A stretch of DNA of 64,000 nucleotides from Takakia lepidozioides. Lineage: Eukaryota > Streptophyta > Takakiopsida > Takakiales > Takakiaceae. Under the pieces are notes generated by a model. That model had not been told where the DNA came from. It saw only the letters and a list, made by a program, of their open reading frames with translations, and ran no database searches. The stretch lies in the NCBI GenBank assembly GCA_030704615.1, contig CM060732.1, positions 69,051,053-69,115,052 of the forward strand, written 5' to 3'. Shown piece after piece: positions 34,700 to 46,887 of this stretch (the stretch's first letter is position 1; every line of letters begins with the position of its first letter). The position numbers were made by a program, and so were the translations under genes.

Positions 34700-36700
34700 G
34701 TCATGGAGATTTCGTGGAGATGCTTCGATCCCAAAAATTGACCAGCTGCTAGCTTCGAATGGAACAAAAAACCGAAATGCAGTCCATGACATCTCAATTG
34801 AAATAGAGTCCACATACAATTAAATGAAATTGTTGACAGTAGACGATATATTCAAAACTTTATTTTAATAATCAATTGTACATAATACAGTCACTATTGG
34901 AACCTTCTTCTCCAAAAATACTCCCGCCGCTTCCTCTTTCATCTGAGAATGACTCCACAATCTCATTTGAGTTTCCACTTTCGTACATATCTAAGTCTAC
35001 CTCATTGTCCTCATGTGCTGATAGGTCAAAGTGTCATTCAACTCATCTATCCATACTCGGGTATTTCTGAATAGCCAAAGCTTGCGCCATTTGCTCTGCA
35101 TAATATATTGGGAGGAGGAATTCGTTATCTAGATTCAAAAACTCAACACCTACACATGACCTGCAAACCAAAGTGAGTTTAATCATTAACCCCTAAAGGA
35201 CAATTGTCCAAAGGAGGGTTTTTTCGGATTTCGGGCAGGCTCCTACGATGTCAATTTTGAGTGTTATTTTTTGAATTGTTTTTATGGATGTAGAGAATTC
35301 CAAGAGCTTCGCGGGAATATAATTTGTTTTTTTCACCAGACATCGGAAATGTAGTTATGCTGCCCGAAATAGTTTTTTATACTCATCGGGCAGTTTGGAA
35401 TCTTTTGCTACAACCTTCAACTACCTTTACGATTTGGTATACAATTAATTATCGTAATCTTCTTTCAAATTGTCAAAAACAAATCCTTTCGGGCAAGGTG
35501 CAAAAACATTAGCTTCTCCTAACACAATATCTTAGGTAGAAATTAGAGATTTTATTAATTTTTAAATTCTAGTTTTTTTATTCAAGAAGAAGTAGGAATC
35601 TTCATATCGACCATTTGGATTAAGATTTTATATTAAAATTTTATAATTATAATTTTTACATATGTATTAAAAAACAAAAGATAAATAATATAAATAAATA
35701 CATAAAAAGCCACAACAACAACTGTGTGGAAAGGGACTGACAACAAGAAAGGTAAGCTAGGACGAGAGTGGGGAAGGGCAAACTGGCACTCGCCACAAGA
35801 ATAGGACTTGGGAGTGGGGAACGAGATTCTACAATTTGGCTAATTATCAAATTTTTGCAAAAGGAATTGTTTGACAATTATTTTTGAAATTTAAAGGATA
35901 CTCTTTTAGAAGAATTAGTCATATTTCAAAAGAGATTTGTTGCAAATAACAAGATTTGTATGGAGAGCTATAAAAAAACGAAGAAGAATACACAAAATTT
36001 GCCACAATAGACACATCTTCAACAATATTTATAGCCATATGTCATAATATTCGTTTAATCTAGAGTCTTGGTGGAGAGACTAGCTCAGGTTCTATGGATG
36101 AGTGTAGATGGATGAGTGGGAATGAAGAGTCACTGGATCGACAACACCGGGCGGGTGGGGGGGAGGGGGGCATACGGCCCATCCTTTGTTGTGTAGCCAG
36201 GCAAGTCGTTTCTACTCATTGCATAAGGATTTCAAAAAATTGTGATACCTATGACCATGGTAAAGTAAGGGTTTTTCCAATTTTTTGAATTTTTGAAACC
36301 AGCTTTATATGAATAATAAGTGGATTTTTTTTCATATAAATGTATTTGTGACAAAGTATTACGTTTTTAATATCCAAAATTTCATAAACAAGGGTACAAT
36401 TTTTTTTAAACAATTATTTTAAAAAAATATCATTTTTGGATTGAGAACTTTGGTATTCTTTAATTTCATCCAACTCAAAGGCATTGGATCACAGCTGAAT
36501 TGGGAACTCCATGGCATTCATTGGCATGCCATTTCAATCAGATAATGATGAAGCAGGGTCAGCGCAAGGTCAGCACACTGGAGTGAGCCCCTCACAAAGG
36601 TAGACTCTGTTACCTTCTGTTATGCAAATGGTCCATGGCCCCAAGGCTACAACAAGTCATTCATAATTGCTATATACATGAGGTCTAATTGCTATGCGCA
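34700..36700. other. AT-rich spacer, no gene recognised
   Basis: Short open frames only. A G-rich run at about 36150-36171 (gggcgggtgggggggagggg) could form a G-quadruplex. Confidence 0.5.
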
Positions 36701-36714
36701 TGAAGTGTTCACTC

Positions 36715-37385
36715 TTGCACTTCAAATTGACCAATAACCAACCTAGGATTCTGCTGTACCCAACAAGTTGTCAATCAAGTCCTTTATTCAAAATGGAAAC
36801 CATCATCAATGTTGTAGACCCTTACCCACACGGGCATTGAAGTCACCTAGCAAAAATACATACAATAGCATTGACACAGAACTTAGCAGTCCAAACAGAG
36901 ATCCCTCAGGTAACCTGTAACATATTGTCCACAAAAAGATCCTTATTGCTGATGACATATTTTAAATTTACTCCCAGCCACATATTGTGTTCATGCTGAA
37001 GGTCCCTTTTGATGCATTCACAATTATCAAACTGTCAAGAAATCGCAGACATAGGTACCAACACCCTTCTGACCATGCTTTGCACCCAACAGGCTGTCAA
37101 GCTGGTCCTCTAATCAGAATGGCATACTACTGACATCATCATATTATGAACCCTTACCCACGCGGGCATTGAAGTCACCTAGCTAGCAAGACTACATGAT
37201 ATTTGTCACTAGTTTAAGCAGTCCACCTTCTAAGAAGATCTTTGACATCTTTGACAAACAAGGATCCCTCAGATGACATGTAGACATAGAATTTAGTGCC
37301 TGCCACATCCTGTATTCATACTAAAGGTCCCCTTTGATAATTTCACAATTATCAATGAAGAAATCGTAGACAAAGGCACCACCAC
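36715..37385 (-). pseudogene. Two tandem LINE endonuclease fragments
   Basis: On the minus strand both halves encode GDFNARVGKG (36847-36818 and about 37179-37150), the conserved block of LINE apurinic-type endonucleases, within about 320-bp diverged direct repeats. Both carry stops. Confidence 0.65.
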
Positions 37386-37531
37386 AAATGTGGATAATAT
37401 TTGCACATTCTGGATGACGGACAAAATGACTGATTATTCATCCATGCAACATTTTTTTGAGATAAGGATTTTTTTTCTCAAATTTCTGCAGCAATTGACT
37501 TTTACAATCATTGTCTATTACAATGTTTTTA

Positions 37532-37946
37532 ATTTTCTACACCATTCTAGATCAATTTATGTTTCATTTGAGTGATCTAAATCCTAGAAGATCCTACATT
37601 GTGAGATGTTCTTTTCGGACCTCATAATTTGAGTAGGTAAAAATAGAGCACTACTTCTTCTTACGGAATATCCGAGAAGAATCCTCAGTAACGAACTTCA
37701 GTTATCTTGCATGGCTCTCATGCGATATGCCTTATGGAAGCCTCGAGGGTTTTAATTTTTTTCCCTCCAATAATTCAGCAATAAAGTTACCAACCAGGGC
37801 CAAGTCCCCTATTTCTTTTAAAAATAAAAATAAATATATATTTTTAAATTTTTTCTACACCATTCTAGATCAATTTATGTTTCATTTGAGTGATCTAAAT
37901 CCTAGAAGAATTGTGAGATGTTCTTTTCGGACCTCATAATTTGAGT
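37532..37946 (+). repeat. Direct repeat pair of about 100 bp
   Basis: 37532-37634 and 37851-37946 share ctacaccattctagatcaat through acctcataatttgagt, with a short deletion in the second. Origin unknown. Confidence 0.85.
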
Positions 37947-38524
37947 TTTGCACTTCCCGAGTATTTGTAAGTTTGGGGGAATTTATTTATTTATTTTTAG
38001 ATACAAAATTCGATGTTGAAGTAAAAAACAGAGGTTTAGTTTGGCTTATTCAAATGGCGCCCTATACTTCCACTTGGGAACATTTTTCATGTCCAGACCA
38101 TGTTCTTGAGGCCATAGTCGGACGTTAAGTTTTCCAATATACAAATAAGTGAGGAGCACACATTCTTCTCTATATGCATGGGATCAAGGAAGTGCCGGAT
38201 TTTCAGATCTTGCGTATCATGAAATTTTCATATAATTTATAATAAACCCTAAACTCGGTGCAATTTCATATGAGAAATTTGAGGACATTCAATGGAATCA
38301 TATCTATGGTCCAATGCATTTCGGACTTGTACCTCCCAATAATGCAACTTGAGCCGGGACATGCCAGGCCTTGCGAGCGGACGTTTTTTATCCACCACCT
38401 TTCTCACCGGCCTATAAAAAATGACCCCCTTTCCTTCCAAGTCCGTCCCCTAGTCCATGTACAACACGCTTACATTCAAGTGTCACAAATCTCTAATGGG
38501 CGCATTCCATCATGCGTGGCAAGG

Positions 38525-38755
38525 CAGTCGGTCTCCACGGCAGTCGGCTTGGCGATTAGGGTTTGGGCCGCCAGTCTCCACGGCAGTCGGATTAGCGATT
38601 AGGGTTTGGGTCGCCAGTCTCCACGGCCGTCGGATTGTCGATTAGGGTTTGGGCAGCCAGTCTCCACGGCCGTCGGATTGGAGATTAGGGTTTGGGCCGT
38701 CAGTTTCCACGGCCGTCGGATTGGCGATCACGGTTTGGGCCGCCAGGCTCACATT
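38525..38755 (+). repeat. 43-bp minisatellite carrying telo-box motifs
   Basis: Five units (starts near 38533, 38577, 38619, 38662, 38705) of tctccacggcagtcgg-type sequence. Four contain TTAGGGTTT (38556, 38599, 38642, 38685), the complement of the plant telo-box AAACCCTAA. A C/T-rich stretch resembling a 5' leader follows (38755-38930). Confidence 0.85.
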
Positions 38756-39330
38756 CTTCTCTCCCTCGGCTCTCGTCCTTCGCCATCGCCCTCGCCCTTT
38801 ATCCATTTTGCCTTGATCCATCCTTCCATTTCTGCCTCGCTCTCTCGATTTTCGCGTTTGTGCTTTCTCGGTGTGGTTGGAGCTTGGAGCTTGGAGCGCG
38901 GAGGATTCTTCTTTTGGTCGGGTGAGCGTTTTCTTTGAGTGTTCTGGTTCGGTGTTGACTCTCTTTGAGTGTTTTTCTTTCTTGAGAGTGCGTTCATTTG
39001 ATTTTGTTATGTCTCATGCTTCGATTTGCTCCATGTTTGGGATTACGAGCTAATTAGTCACTAATTCGAAGACATAGGGAAGATTTGCATTTGTTTTTTT
39101 GCTCAGTTCGGGTATGTTTTTTTACCTTCTGCTTCTCAATCAGGTATAATAAGTATGGTTGCCGACAGACTCTTTTCTTAAAGAAACTTTATCTTTATCT
39201 TTATCTTTTTGGAGTAAGGGTTCTCACAAGGATCACACTTTGTTGCAGGTGGTTTACTTACTACGCAACAGTGGTTTCAGCAAACGCTGAAAGTTAGCTT
39301 TCCTCTCTTTGATGCTCAGCACGGGCCCAG

Positions 39331-39437
39331 AGGAATCTATTTCCTGGAAGAGATCCCAACGGCCCACTAGCGAGGAGTTAGTTATCCAAATAAATCGCTA
39401 GGGGGCCGTTGGGATTTCTTCCAAGAAATAGATTCCT
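39331..39437. mobile_element. Foldback MITE-like element, 107 bp
   Basis: About 43-bp inverted arms: the left begins AGGAATCTATTTCCTGGAAG and the right is its inverse with three or four mismatches, separated by about 20 bp. It would form a long hairpin in DNA or RNA. No target duplication was seen. Confidence 0.75.
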
Positions 39438-39489
39438 ATGTTTTACATGCAGACAGCGTTGCTCAATATATCCACCAGTTAAGCTGTAA

Positions 39490-40242
39490 GTGAAACCTTA
39501 TCTTGCTGTAAGTGAAGAGTCTTTTACTGCAAATGAGGCATTGATGTCGCATCAATTTTGTATTGTCCTAGAGCAAGTGGGTGCTGTCGTTGTTGGCGGC
39601 AAGTTCGCCATCCAACCCAATAATCCAAGCTCGAGGTCTGGAATGAATCCAAACGAACGAGCTCAAGCGTTGGCATCTGAGAGAGTTGTACATTCTGACT
39701 TGGTGCTGTGGTTTGCTGGTAAGAAGCGATGCTTCTTAGTTGTCGAGATGAAGCGACCATCTGTATTTAGGACAGCTGTGGATGCGGCAGTTCCAAGCTT
39801 GGAACAGATGGTGGCTTCATCTCGACAACTAAGAAGCGTCGCTTCTTACTCTTACGCAAGAAGCTTGAAACGCTTCTTACGCTGGGAAGATTGCAAGAGA
39901 GCTTATACAGCTGGAATACATGTCGAAACAGTTTTCTGGTTCTCAGTGGTTCCGTTCAAATGTAGGGGAAATCGGCATGGGGGGAATTGTGTCAGTTTCG
40001 GGGCAAGGTTTCGCAGCATGGAATGGAAGAAGGCGGAGGATCTGGCAGCTCATCTCTGCCCGCTTGACATGGAAACTTCTACACAGTTGAGAAGTATCAG
40101 AATTGAAATAGTTTGGTTTATGAGGAGCGCGGGAATAGGGATCCGATGTGGGAGGGAATCAGGACAGATGTGCCAGGCTAGACCAGGTCAGATTGGGTCG
40201 GGCGGGGCCGATGTTATTCATAATGACTGTTCTGAGCTATGA
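39490..40242 (+). CDS. Hypothetical protein, possible PD-(D/E)XK-like core
   Basis: An open frame of 250 codons. The part LVLWFAGKKRCFLVVEMKRP fits the beta-hairpin D..ExK pattern of PD-(D/E)XK nucleases (Asp before the strand, then VVEMK). The second half contains an inverted copy of sequence from the first half (stem 39722-39755 with 39813-39847), so the C-terminal part is probably an accidental reading of a rearranged locus. It may be a decayed gene or transposon passenger; function unknown. Confidence 0.35.
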   Translation: MKPYLAVSEESFTANEALMSHQFCIVLEQVGAVVVGGKFAIQPNNPSSRSGMNPNERAQALASERVVHSDLVLWFAGKKRCFLVVEMKRPSVFRTAVDAAVPSLEQMVASSRQLRSVASYSYARSLKRFLRWEDCKRAYTAGIHVETVFWFSVVPFKCRGNRHGGNCVSFGARFRSMEWKKAEDLAAHLCPLDMETSTQLRSIRIEIVWFMRSAGIGIRCGRESGQMCQARPGQIGSGGADVIHNDCSEL

Positions 40243-40379
40243 AGTATTGATTGAACATGTGAGCGAAGTTTACGGCTATACTCTCAAGGTGGTGGCATTG
40301 CCCGCTGTGTCACAATCGATGCCTGTCCAGCTGCTCACGCAAGGGTCTGTTCCCGCTACCCACGAAGACAATGGCTGAA

Positions 40380-40445
40380 CGAAATGTGGTCTCATGGGAC
40401 GCAATGATCAAATGATATGCTCAACACGGGTGTGTTGTTGAGTAC
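40380..40445 (+). pseudogene. PPR repeat fragment
   Basis: Encodes MAERNVVSWDAMIK, a stop, YAQHGC, matching one repeat of the PPR gene at 48.2-51.4 kb but on the opposite strand. No intact frame. Confidence 0.65.
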
Positions 40446-40449
40446 ATAT

Positions 40450-42560
40450 GCGTACGATTGCTATTCGCCAGTCTGCATTAGTTACTTACTGATAACTAAG
40501 CTAGGTAGTGCTCTTGAACTTTGCCGCTCATCCCTTATGGCTGTAGTTGCAGGTTGTAGGTGCAGTGTACAGTAGCAGCAGTGTGCTGTTGTTGCAGTAT
40601 AATGGAATCATGAAGCATACCTAGGTCAATTACGAAGAAGGTTAGCATACGCAACTTAGAGAGGTTGGTGAATGAAAATGTATCTTGAGGAGTTGACCCT
40701 GCCAACTTCTCCCTCCCTCACCAGGTAACAAGTCTAGATCGCTTTAGAAGCAATCAGTGTACATAGGCTGTATTCACTGACCGAGTTCAGTACTCTCATC
40801 TGACCTACTCGAAACTACCACACTTCACTGAATCCGTGCAACAACAGCACAGTGAGGAACTGTGAGTGTGGGAAAGTCCTGGGATTACAAACCCTTACAC
40901 GTTGGGATGCATGCATGCCATTTCCCTACCTCGTTTCTGACAGACTTTTCTCGACACTTGATTTGTCGTATACTTGTTGAACAGCCTTCACAGATACCTG
41001 TTTAATTCCTGGGGCCACGTCTTATAGTACATTTATCTCAGCTGCCAACCCTCACCAACTTGAGCTCGATGGAGTTGGGCAAGTTCTGTCCTTGTGTCAG
41101 GTACATGAGCTCGTCCATGTTGTTGTAGCCTACTGGCAGCTAAGGTCTTCACAGTTGAGAAGGAAACATCGTCAGCAGTAGATGCGAAGTTTCATGACAA
41201 GTCAAATTCGTTTCATTAGACATCATATTATGTGCAAGTAGGTACGAAGCAGGTGCTATGCCGAGGGGTGCTTCGTGCATGTGAAAATGCTAACATGGAC
41301 CTACTGGCTGGTGTTAACAGTGCATTGATGGATTGCATTGGTTTCAAGAGGTGTTGCCTTTGGGGTAAGCTTCAAATATTGGGTCTTGGCTCTCTTCTTA
41401 AAATCCTCTTCTCCGTTGAAAGCCATGACTTATCTAGGCACCTGGTAAGCATCTGTAGCCCACATGAGTTTGATGAGTTGAAAAACCATGTCAGGATGGC
41501 TGTGGATGTGATGCAATATGGGAGTCCAGTGGGTGATTGTTTTTTACTTCATGTCACAATTTTTATCTGGTTTTGAGAATACTTCAGTTCACATGTGGGG
41601 TTTGTTGAGATGTACAGCTCGATTTGCAGCGGAATGAAGTTATTGCGTTGTTGAATCTCCTTTCAAGATTATCGGAGGCTCTGGAATTGGTGCATGAAAT
41701 GGCAGCCATGGTGAAGATGGATTCACCATCAAGTGTCACCACCTCCATCTCCACTGGGGCTCAGTTCTTCCAAATGAGAGTGAGAGTAGATGGTTGCAAC
41801 AAGATGGTGATGGGTCTATCAGGAGTTTCAAAGTTTGTTTGGGCAGTTTCAAGTTTAGCTGCCCTCCACAAAGTGTTATTTATATCATTCTTTCAAATGG
41901 AGTAATTCAGCATAAGTTTTGACCTTAAGTTGGTTTTGGATTGACAACTCAGAGGGGAGGGGTTGTCAAGTCCTTCCCAATGCACTAGTGTACAATAGTG
42001 ACGTGGTGTGCCTCTTGGAAGATTTAGAGCATACAGAGCATCTTCTGGTAATGCAAGGTTATTCTTTTGCACTCCCCAAATTGCTGTCACTTTCAAGGAA
42101 GCATCATTATATCTATACAAAAAGTGCGTTCTACAACTTGCAAACTAGCTGAGGTTAGTGAGTTGATAATCCAAGTGTGAGATTCCCTTGAGAAACTCTA
42201 ATTTAGGCCAAATTTATGCTGACTTGCTAGTGCTTATCTGTGACTTGTCAAGGGAAATGTGTCTGGACACAGCCTTTCTTGAAATCAAATTTCTAAAAAG
42301 ATTCAGGAAAGAGGAGCTATATCAAGAGTTTCTTTGAGAGAGGTCTGTTCCAGCTCCTTCCCCCTTGGAATATATGTTAGTAAGTTTCACACGTTCCTAG
42401 TCAAAGACACTACGGAAGACAAATGAGCGGCAACTGGTGGAGAGGACTACAATCTCAAAATTTGCACTCAAATGCAACATCACGCACAGTTCAGGACGGA
42501 AAGGTGAAGCTTTCTAGCTTTCGACCAGAAACTAAGCTTTGTAAGCTCAAAGCTGAATCT
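40450..42560. other. Spacer, no gene recognised
   Basis: Only short open frames (up to 114 codons) without recognisable domains. Confidence 0.4.
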
Positions 42561-42579
42561 TCCAGGTAGTAACAAATGA

Positions 42580-43200
42580 GCTTTCTACCAGAAACATTCG
42601 ACGCACATCTTTTATGCCCCTGCACTTGGCATACATGTGAACAAGGGCAGTGCCTAGAATGTCTGGCACAATTCCAGCTTAGGCATCATGGACCTCTGTG
42701 CCGTTTTTCAGTGCTCCTACTAATGCACATGCATTGAGCATGCAAATGAATGTGACCCTGTCGGGGATCACCCCTCGACATAGCATTTGCTCATACATCT
42801 ACAAAGCTTTCCTACCACAGCCATGCTGACAATATCCTGTTATCAAGGCATTCCATGAGACCATATCCCTGTTACCCATTTTGTCAAAGACTTGCCGTGC
42901 ATCTTTTAGGCTCCCGCATTGGGCATAGACGTCAGTCAGGGCAGTCTCCAGAGTGACATCTGGTGCAATTCCAGCTAATATGATGTCAGCATGGACGTCT
43001 CTGACCTTTAATATGTCTCCTTGGCTACTGCATGCAGTGAGAGCACAAATAAAGGTGACCTTGTTGGGCATAACCCCTTCCCAGATCATTGCTCATAGAT
43101 CTCGAAAGCCTCCCTACCACACCCGTGCTGGGCATATCATTTGATCATTGAGTTCCATGAAACCACATTTCGTTCAGCCATTTTGTCGTCAATCCATTCA
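42580..43200 (-). pseudogene. PPR pseudogene fragment
   Basis: The minus strand encodes about five PPR units, for example MPNKVTFICALTACSSQGD and GDMVSWNAL-type blocks, continuing downstream as RGVIPDRVTFICMLNACA. Stops and frameshifts occur at about 42.69, 42.80, 43.09 and 43.15 kb. The repeats resemble those of the intact PPR-DYW gene 5 kb away, so it is probably a decayed partial duplicate. Confidence 0.8.
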
Positions 43201-43209
43201 TTGACAATG

Positions 43210-44500
43210 AAAAGATACCATTCAAAAGCTTTCATAGTATTAGGACCTGGATGACCCAGCCCCGAACCCAACACTGTCATGCGCACACGAATTCAAATAG
43301 AAGAGGTTTAGACATTACCTTCCCATTGATCATACTTAAAGGTGATCCCATGATCTTCTTACATGTTTCCTCCTCGTTTCCTCAAACACCTCATGAATAG
43401 GCGTATTGAGTATCATTAGTTCAAGGCTGGTCCACCTTCAAACCTAGATTCATTTTCTTCTATCACAAACGACACCCACCTGAAATAGTATTTGATGTCA
43501 AAATCGAGCTTCCTACCAATACGTTTGGCACAAGCGCACCCGGCAAGCAAATAGTCTTTCCCAGTTGCTGTGAAAATGCGGCCCCACAGGGCAAGGCTCA
43601 TCAAGGGGCCTGCATCAGTCTTTTTCACTGTGAGAGATATGTCCAGACCTGCTCTATGCTCTGATGGGACTACGTCGCATCCTGAGCGTCAAATTGTTGT
43701 CCACGACAAGGCTCTATATATCCACTTTACTCTCCGATGCGCTCAAAGCTTTCACCCACTTGCACAGGCTAGGGCGCGGTATGATCCATACATTGAGTTG
43801 GAAGTTGAGAGCGAGAAGGGCAGCAGTGCAACCAGACTTTGCAGCTCTGCTTCCTTCCTTGCTGCATCCAAGCCACCACCGTGCAGACTGCAGACTGGCG
43901 AGGTGGTTACCGTGTCACCGCTCCGTGACAAATCCACCGTTGATGGATGAAAGTGGATGAACAGTCCCGACTAAATCCTCTATGAGCCTGAAAGGATAAT
44001 GATGCTGGGCACATTTAAAAGACTTGTTGTGTTGTGACAGTCCGCAGGTCCCAGTGATGACCTATTAAATCTTGGCTACAAGTATCATATGTATTGTATG
44101 TGCATTGACATGGCCTGCAACCCACTGTGCATGACTTCACAGACGATTGGGAATCCAGAAAATATGAACTTCATTAAGTAATTACCAGCACGGTGCAACC
44201 TTCAGCTGGCATAGTGTATCACAATGTCATCCACTTCTGTAAAGGAATCCAGATATTGGCTATCACTGGAGAGACATGTTTCTACCTGTCTATCCAAACT
44301 TGCTAGTGATATCTAGTATTTGAGATTTTTATTTTGAACAGCTCGCCACAGACTCCTCAGCGCCATGATCTGATTCAAGACAGTCATACAATATACAAAA
44401 TCAGACTTCACTTGCATCATAACTTTGAATCCTCATCAATAAGCCGCAATCAGCAAAGTGATGACAAACCTGGTGTTAAGCGGCGAAGAAGAGTGAGGGC
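43210..44500. other. Spacer, no gene recognised
   Basis: A few overlapping open frames around 43.5-43.95 kb on both strands, none recognisable. Confidence 0.4.
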
Positions 44501-44503
44501 TGA

Positions 44504-44992
44504 TCAAGGATCCCAGCCTGTGTAGAATTCATATTGGTTTGTGGCGGCATACTGGGTCCACAGGAATCCTCCTTGACGGACCTCCCAAAAGCACTGTTCG
44601 CAAGCTAGTGCGTCGAAGTTGCTCATCACCCCATTCCAGATGATGAATTGAGCCTTATGGTCCATCCAGGTGAAGCTACAGGTCCACGATGCCACGTGAT
44701 GCAAGTCTATCGGCGCAAAGGTCCACGAATATGTATTATCGTAATGAATCACTTGCTCCCCATGGGGATCAGGCTGCAAGAAATCAGAATAGCAGCTAAC
44801 TGAGACATCCGACAATGGTTCAGGCGAATATGGTTCCATGGGCTGGCTCATGAACCCGTCTGCGATCTTGTTTACGATGGTAATGGTCACTTGGTTGCTG
44901 TATGGAACATCACCCTGCACATGGTCGACCATGGCTAGCAGCATTAGACCCACCACCAGTACCACCAGGCCCACACTCACAGTTCTCTTCAT
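44504..44992 (-). CDS. S-protein homologue (plant self-incompatibility S1 family), secreted
   Basis: A 162-residue protein with an N-terminal signal peptide (basic MKRTVSV, then hydrophobic GLVVLVVGLMLLAM) and a mature domain with four cysteines in the S1/SPH pattern: VSCYSDF, WTCSFTW, LACEQC. The block YSWTFAPID is the usual tyrosine/tryptophan strand of the family, and the C-terminal EVRQGGFLW is typical. SPH proteins are small secreted beta-sandwich proteins; the founding member is the poppy pistil determinant, but most plant homologues have no known role. In-frame ATGs also occur at 45010 and possibly upstream; the start at 44992 best fits a signal peptide. Single exon, as usual for the family. 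Confidence 0.85.
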   Translation of the reverse strand: MKRTVSVGLVVLVVGLMLLAMVDHVQGDVPYSNQVTITIVNKIADGFMSQPMEPYSPEPLSDVSVSCYSDFLQPDPHGEQVIHYDNTYSWTFAPIDLHHVASWTCSFTWMDHKAQFIIWNGVMSNFDALACEQCFWEVRQGGFLWTQYAATNQYEFYTGWDP

Positions 44993-45107
44993 CTCTCTCG
45001 GCCTCCTCATCCTCCTCCCACAGTTACTCACCACCTCACCTCCACCAACAGCTGGTGCCGCTCAGCACTTGGGCCCCCACAAATGAAACACCATACACAA
45101 ACTAGGA

Positions 45108-45195
45108 GAGAAATGAAAATATGAAATAAAATGGAGCTTGAAACTTGTGCAGAAAGCTCAAAGAGCTTATGGACAAAATGAAAGCAAGAAACAAG
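45108..45195 (-). repeat. LINE 3'-end copy
   Basis: Contains gctcaaagagcttatggaca preceded by degenerate GAAAT/AAAAT units, matching the tail family of the RLK introns. It lies just upstream of the S-protein gene. Confidence 0.6.
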
Positions 45196-45299
45196 AAGGA
45201 ATCATAACCAAAGAGCGGAGCCAGAAATAGCAGTCCAAAACAACTACTGCTCAAGGATTTCCCTAAGGGTCAAAGCTAAGTGCAGACAGAGTGCAGAAA

Positions 45300-45660
45300 A
45301 GCTGCCAAGAGAGAGGAAGAGGAGACGAGACGGATGGAGGACGCCAGCGCCAATCTGAGAGATGTGGGAGAGAGAGGGAGGAGGGACATATATATACAGT
45401 GTGCGTGTGCTGTGAAGGAAGGACCCTCGGTGGGAAAGAAGGATGGGAGAGGAGCCTCGGTGGCGTATATATACAGTGTGTGCTGTAATGAAAGGAGCCT
45501 CCGTGGGAAAGAAGCATGGGAGAGAAGGATCGAGAGCCTTGGTGGGAGAGAAGCATGGGAGAGAAGGAGCCTCGGTGGGCGCATATATAAAGGAAGGAGC
45601 CTGGGTGGGAGAGAAGGAGCCTCGGTGGAGAGAAGGAGCCTCGCTGGTAGAGATCGTGTG
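45300..45660 (+). repeat. Purine-rich minisatellite
   Basis: Repeated ggagcctcggtgggagagaa units of variable length, with two interspersed tatatatacagtgtg segments. Open frames over this array are compositional artefacts. Confidence 0.8.
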
Positions 45661-45669
45661 TGATCTCTA

Positions 45670-46880
45670 GAAAATATACATCTACTTCTGCTGTAATTAA
45701 TATGGAATATGATCAGTTAGTAAGTTGAACTTGTTGTTGGGGTTGATTCAGAAGAATGTGCAGAGAATATGCCATCCAATATTCTAGATAAAGAATTGAG
45801 CCAAGTCTTCTACCTATTATGCCCAAATTTGCATCTTCTCTGATCCTAGTACTTAAAACTACAGGTGCCTGAAGAATCTTATTAGGTGATGACTCGAAGC
45901 AGAAATGGTTTGGTGTATCATGGAGCCTCGCGCCGAGAGCATAATATGAGCCAAATGGTCTTGCTTGTGATCTGAATGCATTTCTCATATCATAACACCC
46001 GCCTTGGTGCCTGTGGACTCGTTCATGTTAGCTACCAATATGGACCCCTACTCTGTCAGTCCGAAACTTCAAAAGTGCCACCAGGAATGTTCAAGAGATC
46101 CAAATGGCGAGGCATTAGGGAGGCATTAAGGGCTTGGACCTACAATGCAGCCCACTAGATCCTAGTATTCGTGTACAGATTTGTGTCACAATACCAAAGA
46201 GTATATCTAGGGACAGAGCGACGGCTCTCTCTCAATCACTCTGTGCATGATACTGCGATGCCCATCGTTGATCGAAGAGCGGCTGAGGGAGAAAGTGGTT
46301 CATCACGAGCACACTTTGATTTCTGTTCAGGGAAGTTTTAGATGGAAGTCATTTTAAGTAAGACTTTCTTCCCTGATTACATAGAGAAACTATTTTTCAA
46401 AACTTCCACTAGTTGAAGGGCCGGGCAACTTTTCAGCAGTTCACCCTGGATGGAAGCAAGATGACCCCTCAAGTTTCAAATTGCTTTGGACATTAAGACT
46501 TTCTTTCCTTTCTCAAGTTTACAGTCTTTTGAACTCACAATGTCAGAAGGCTGTACCTTGTAAATAACCATGGTCAAGATTTGTGGCTTGACATGAGTGC
46601 ATTGCCATATAAGTGCAAATGAAGGAAATGAAGATGCATTGAGGACAGGTTATACAAACAACAGCATCCCGTGGCTGATGGCCAGTCCACCATGACGGAG
46701 GAACATATCCATTCAAAGATCAATTGAACCAATGACCATGGGCATTATCTTCCAGATGAATTTGAAGCTCAAGATTGACACAAGAATCATTATGATATTG
46801 AGCATGAAAGGCATCCCATTCAGTGCAGAGAATGAGGGATAATCACCAAACACAGCATCCTCTGCAATATAAACAGTCTA
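45670..46880. other. Spacer, no gene recognised
   Basis: No recognisable coding or RNA feature. Confidence 0.4.
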
Positions 46881-46887
46881 GTTTTCT

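Noticed and set aside
45276-45663. Several overlapping frames of about 100-127 codons on both strands
   Set aside because: They arise from the purine-rich minisatellite; the same repeat is read in all frames.
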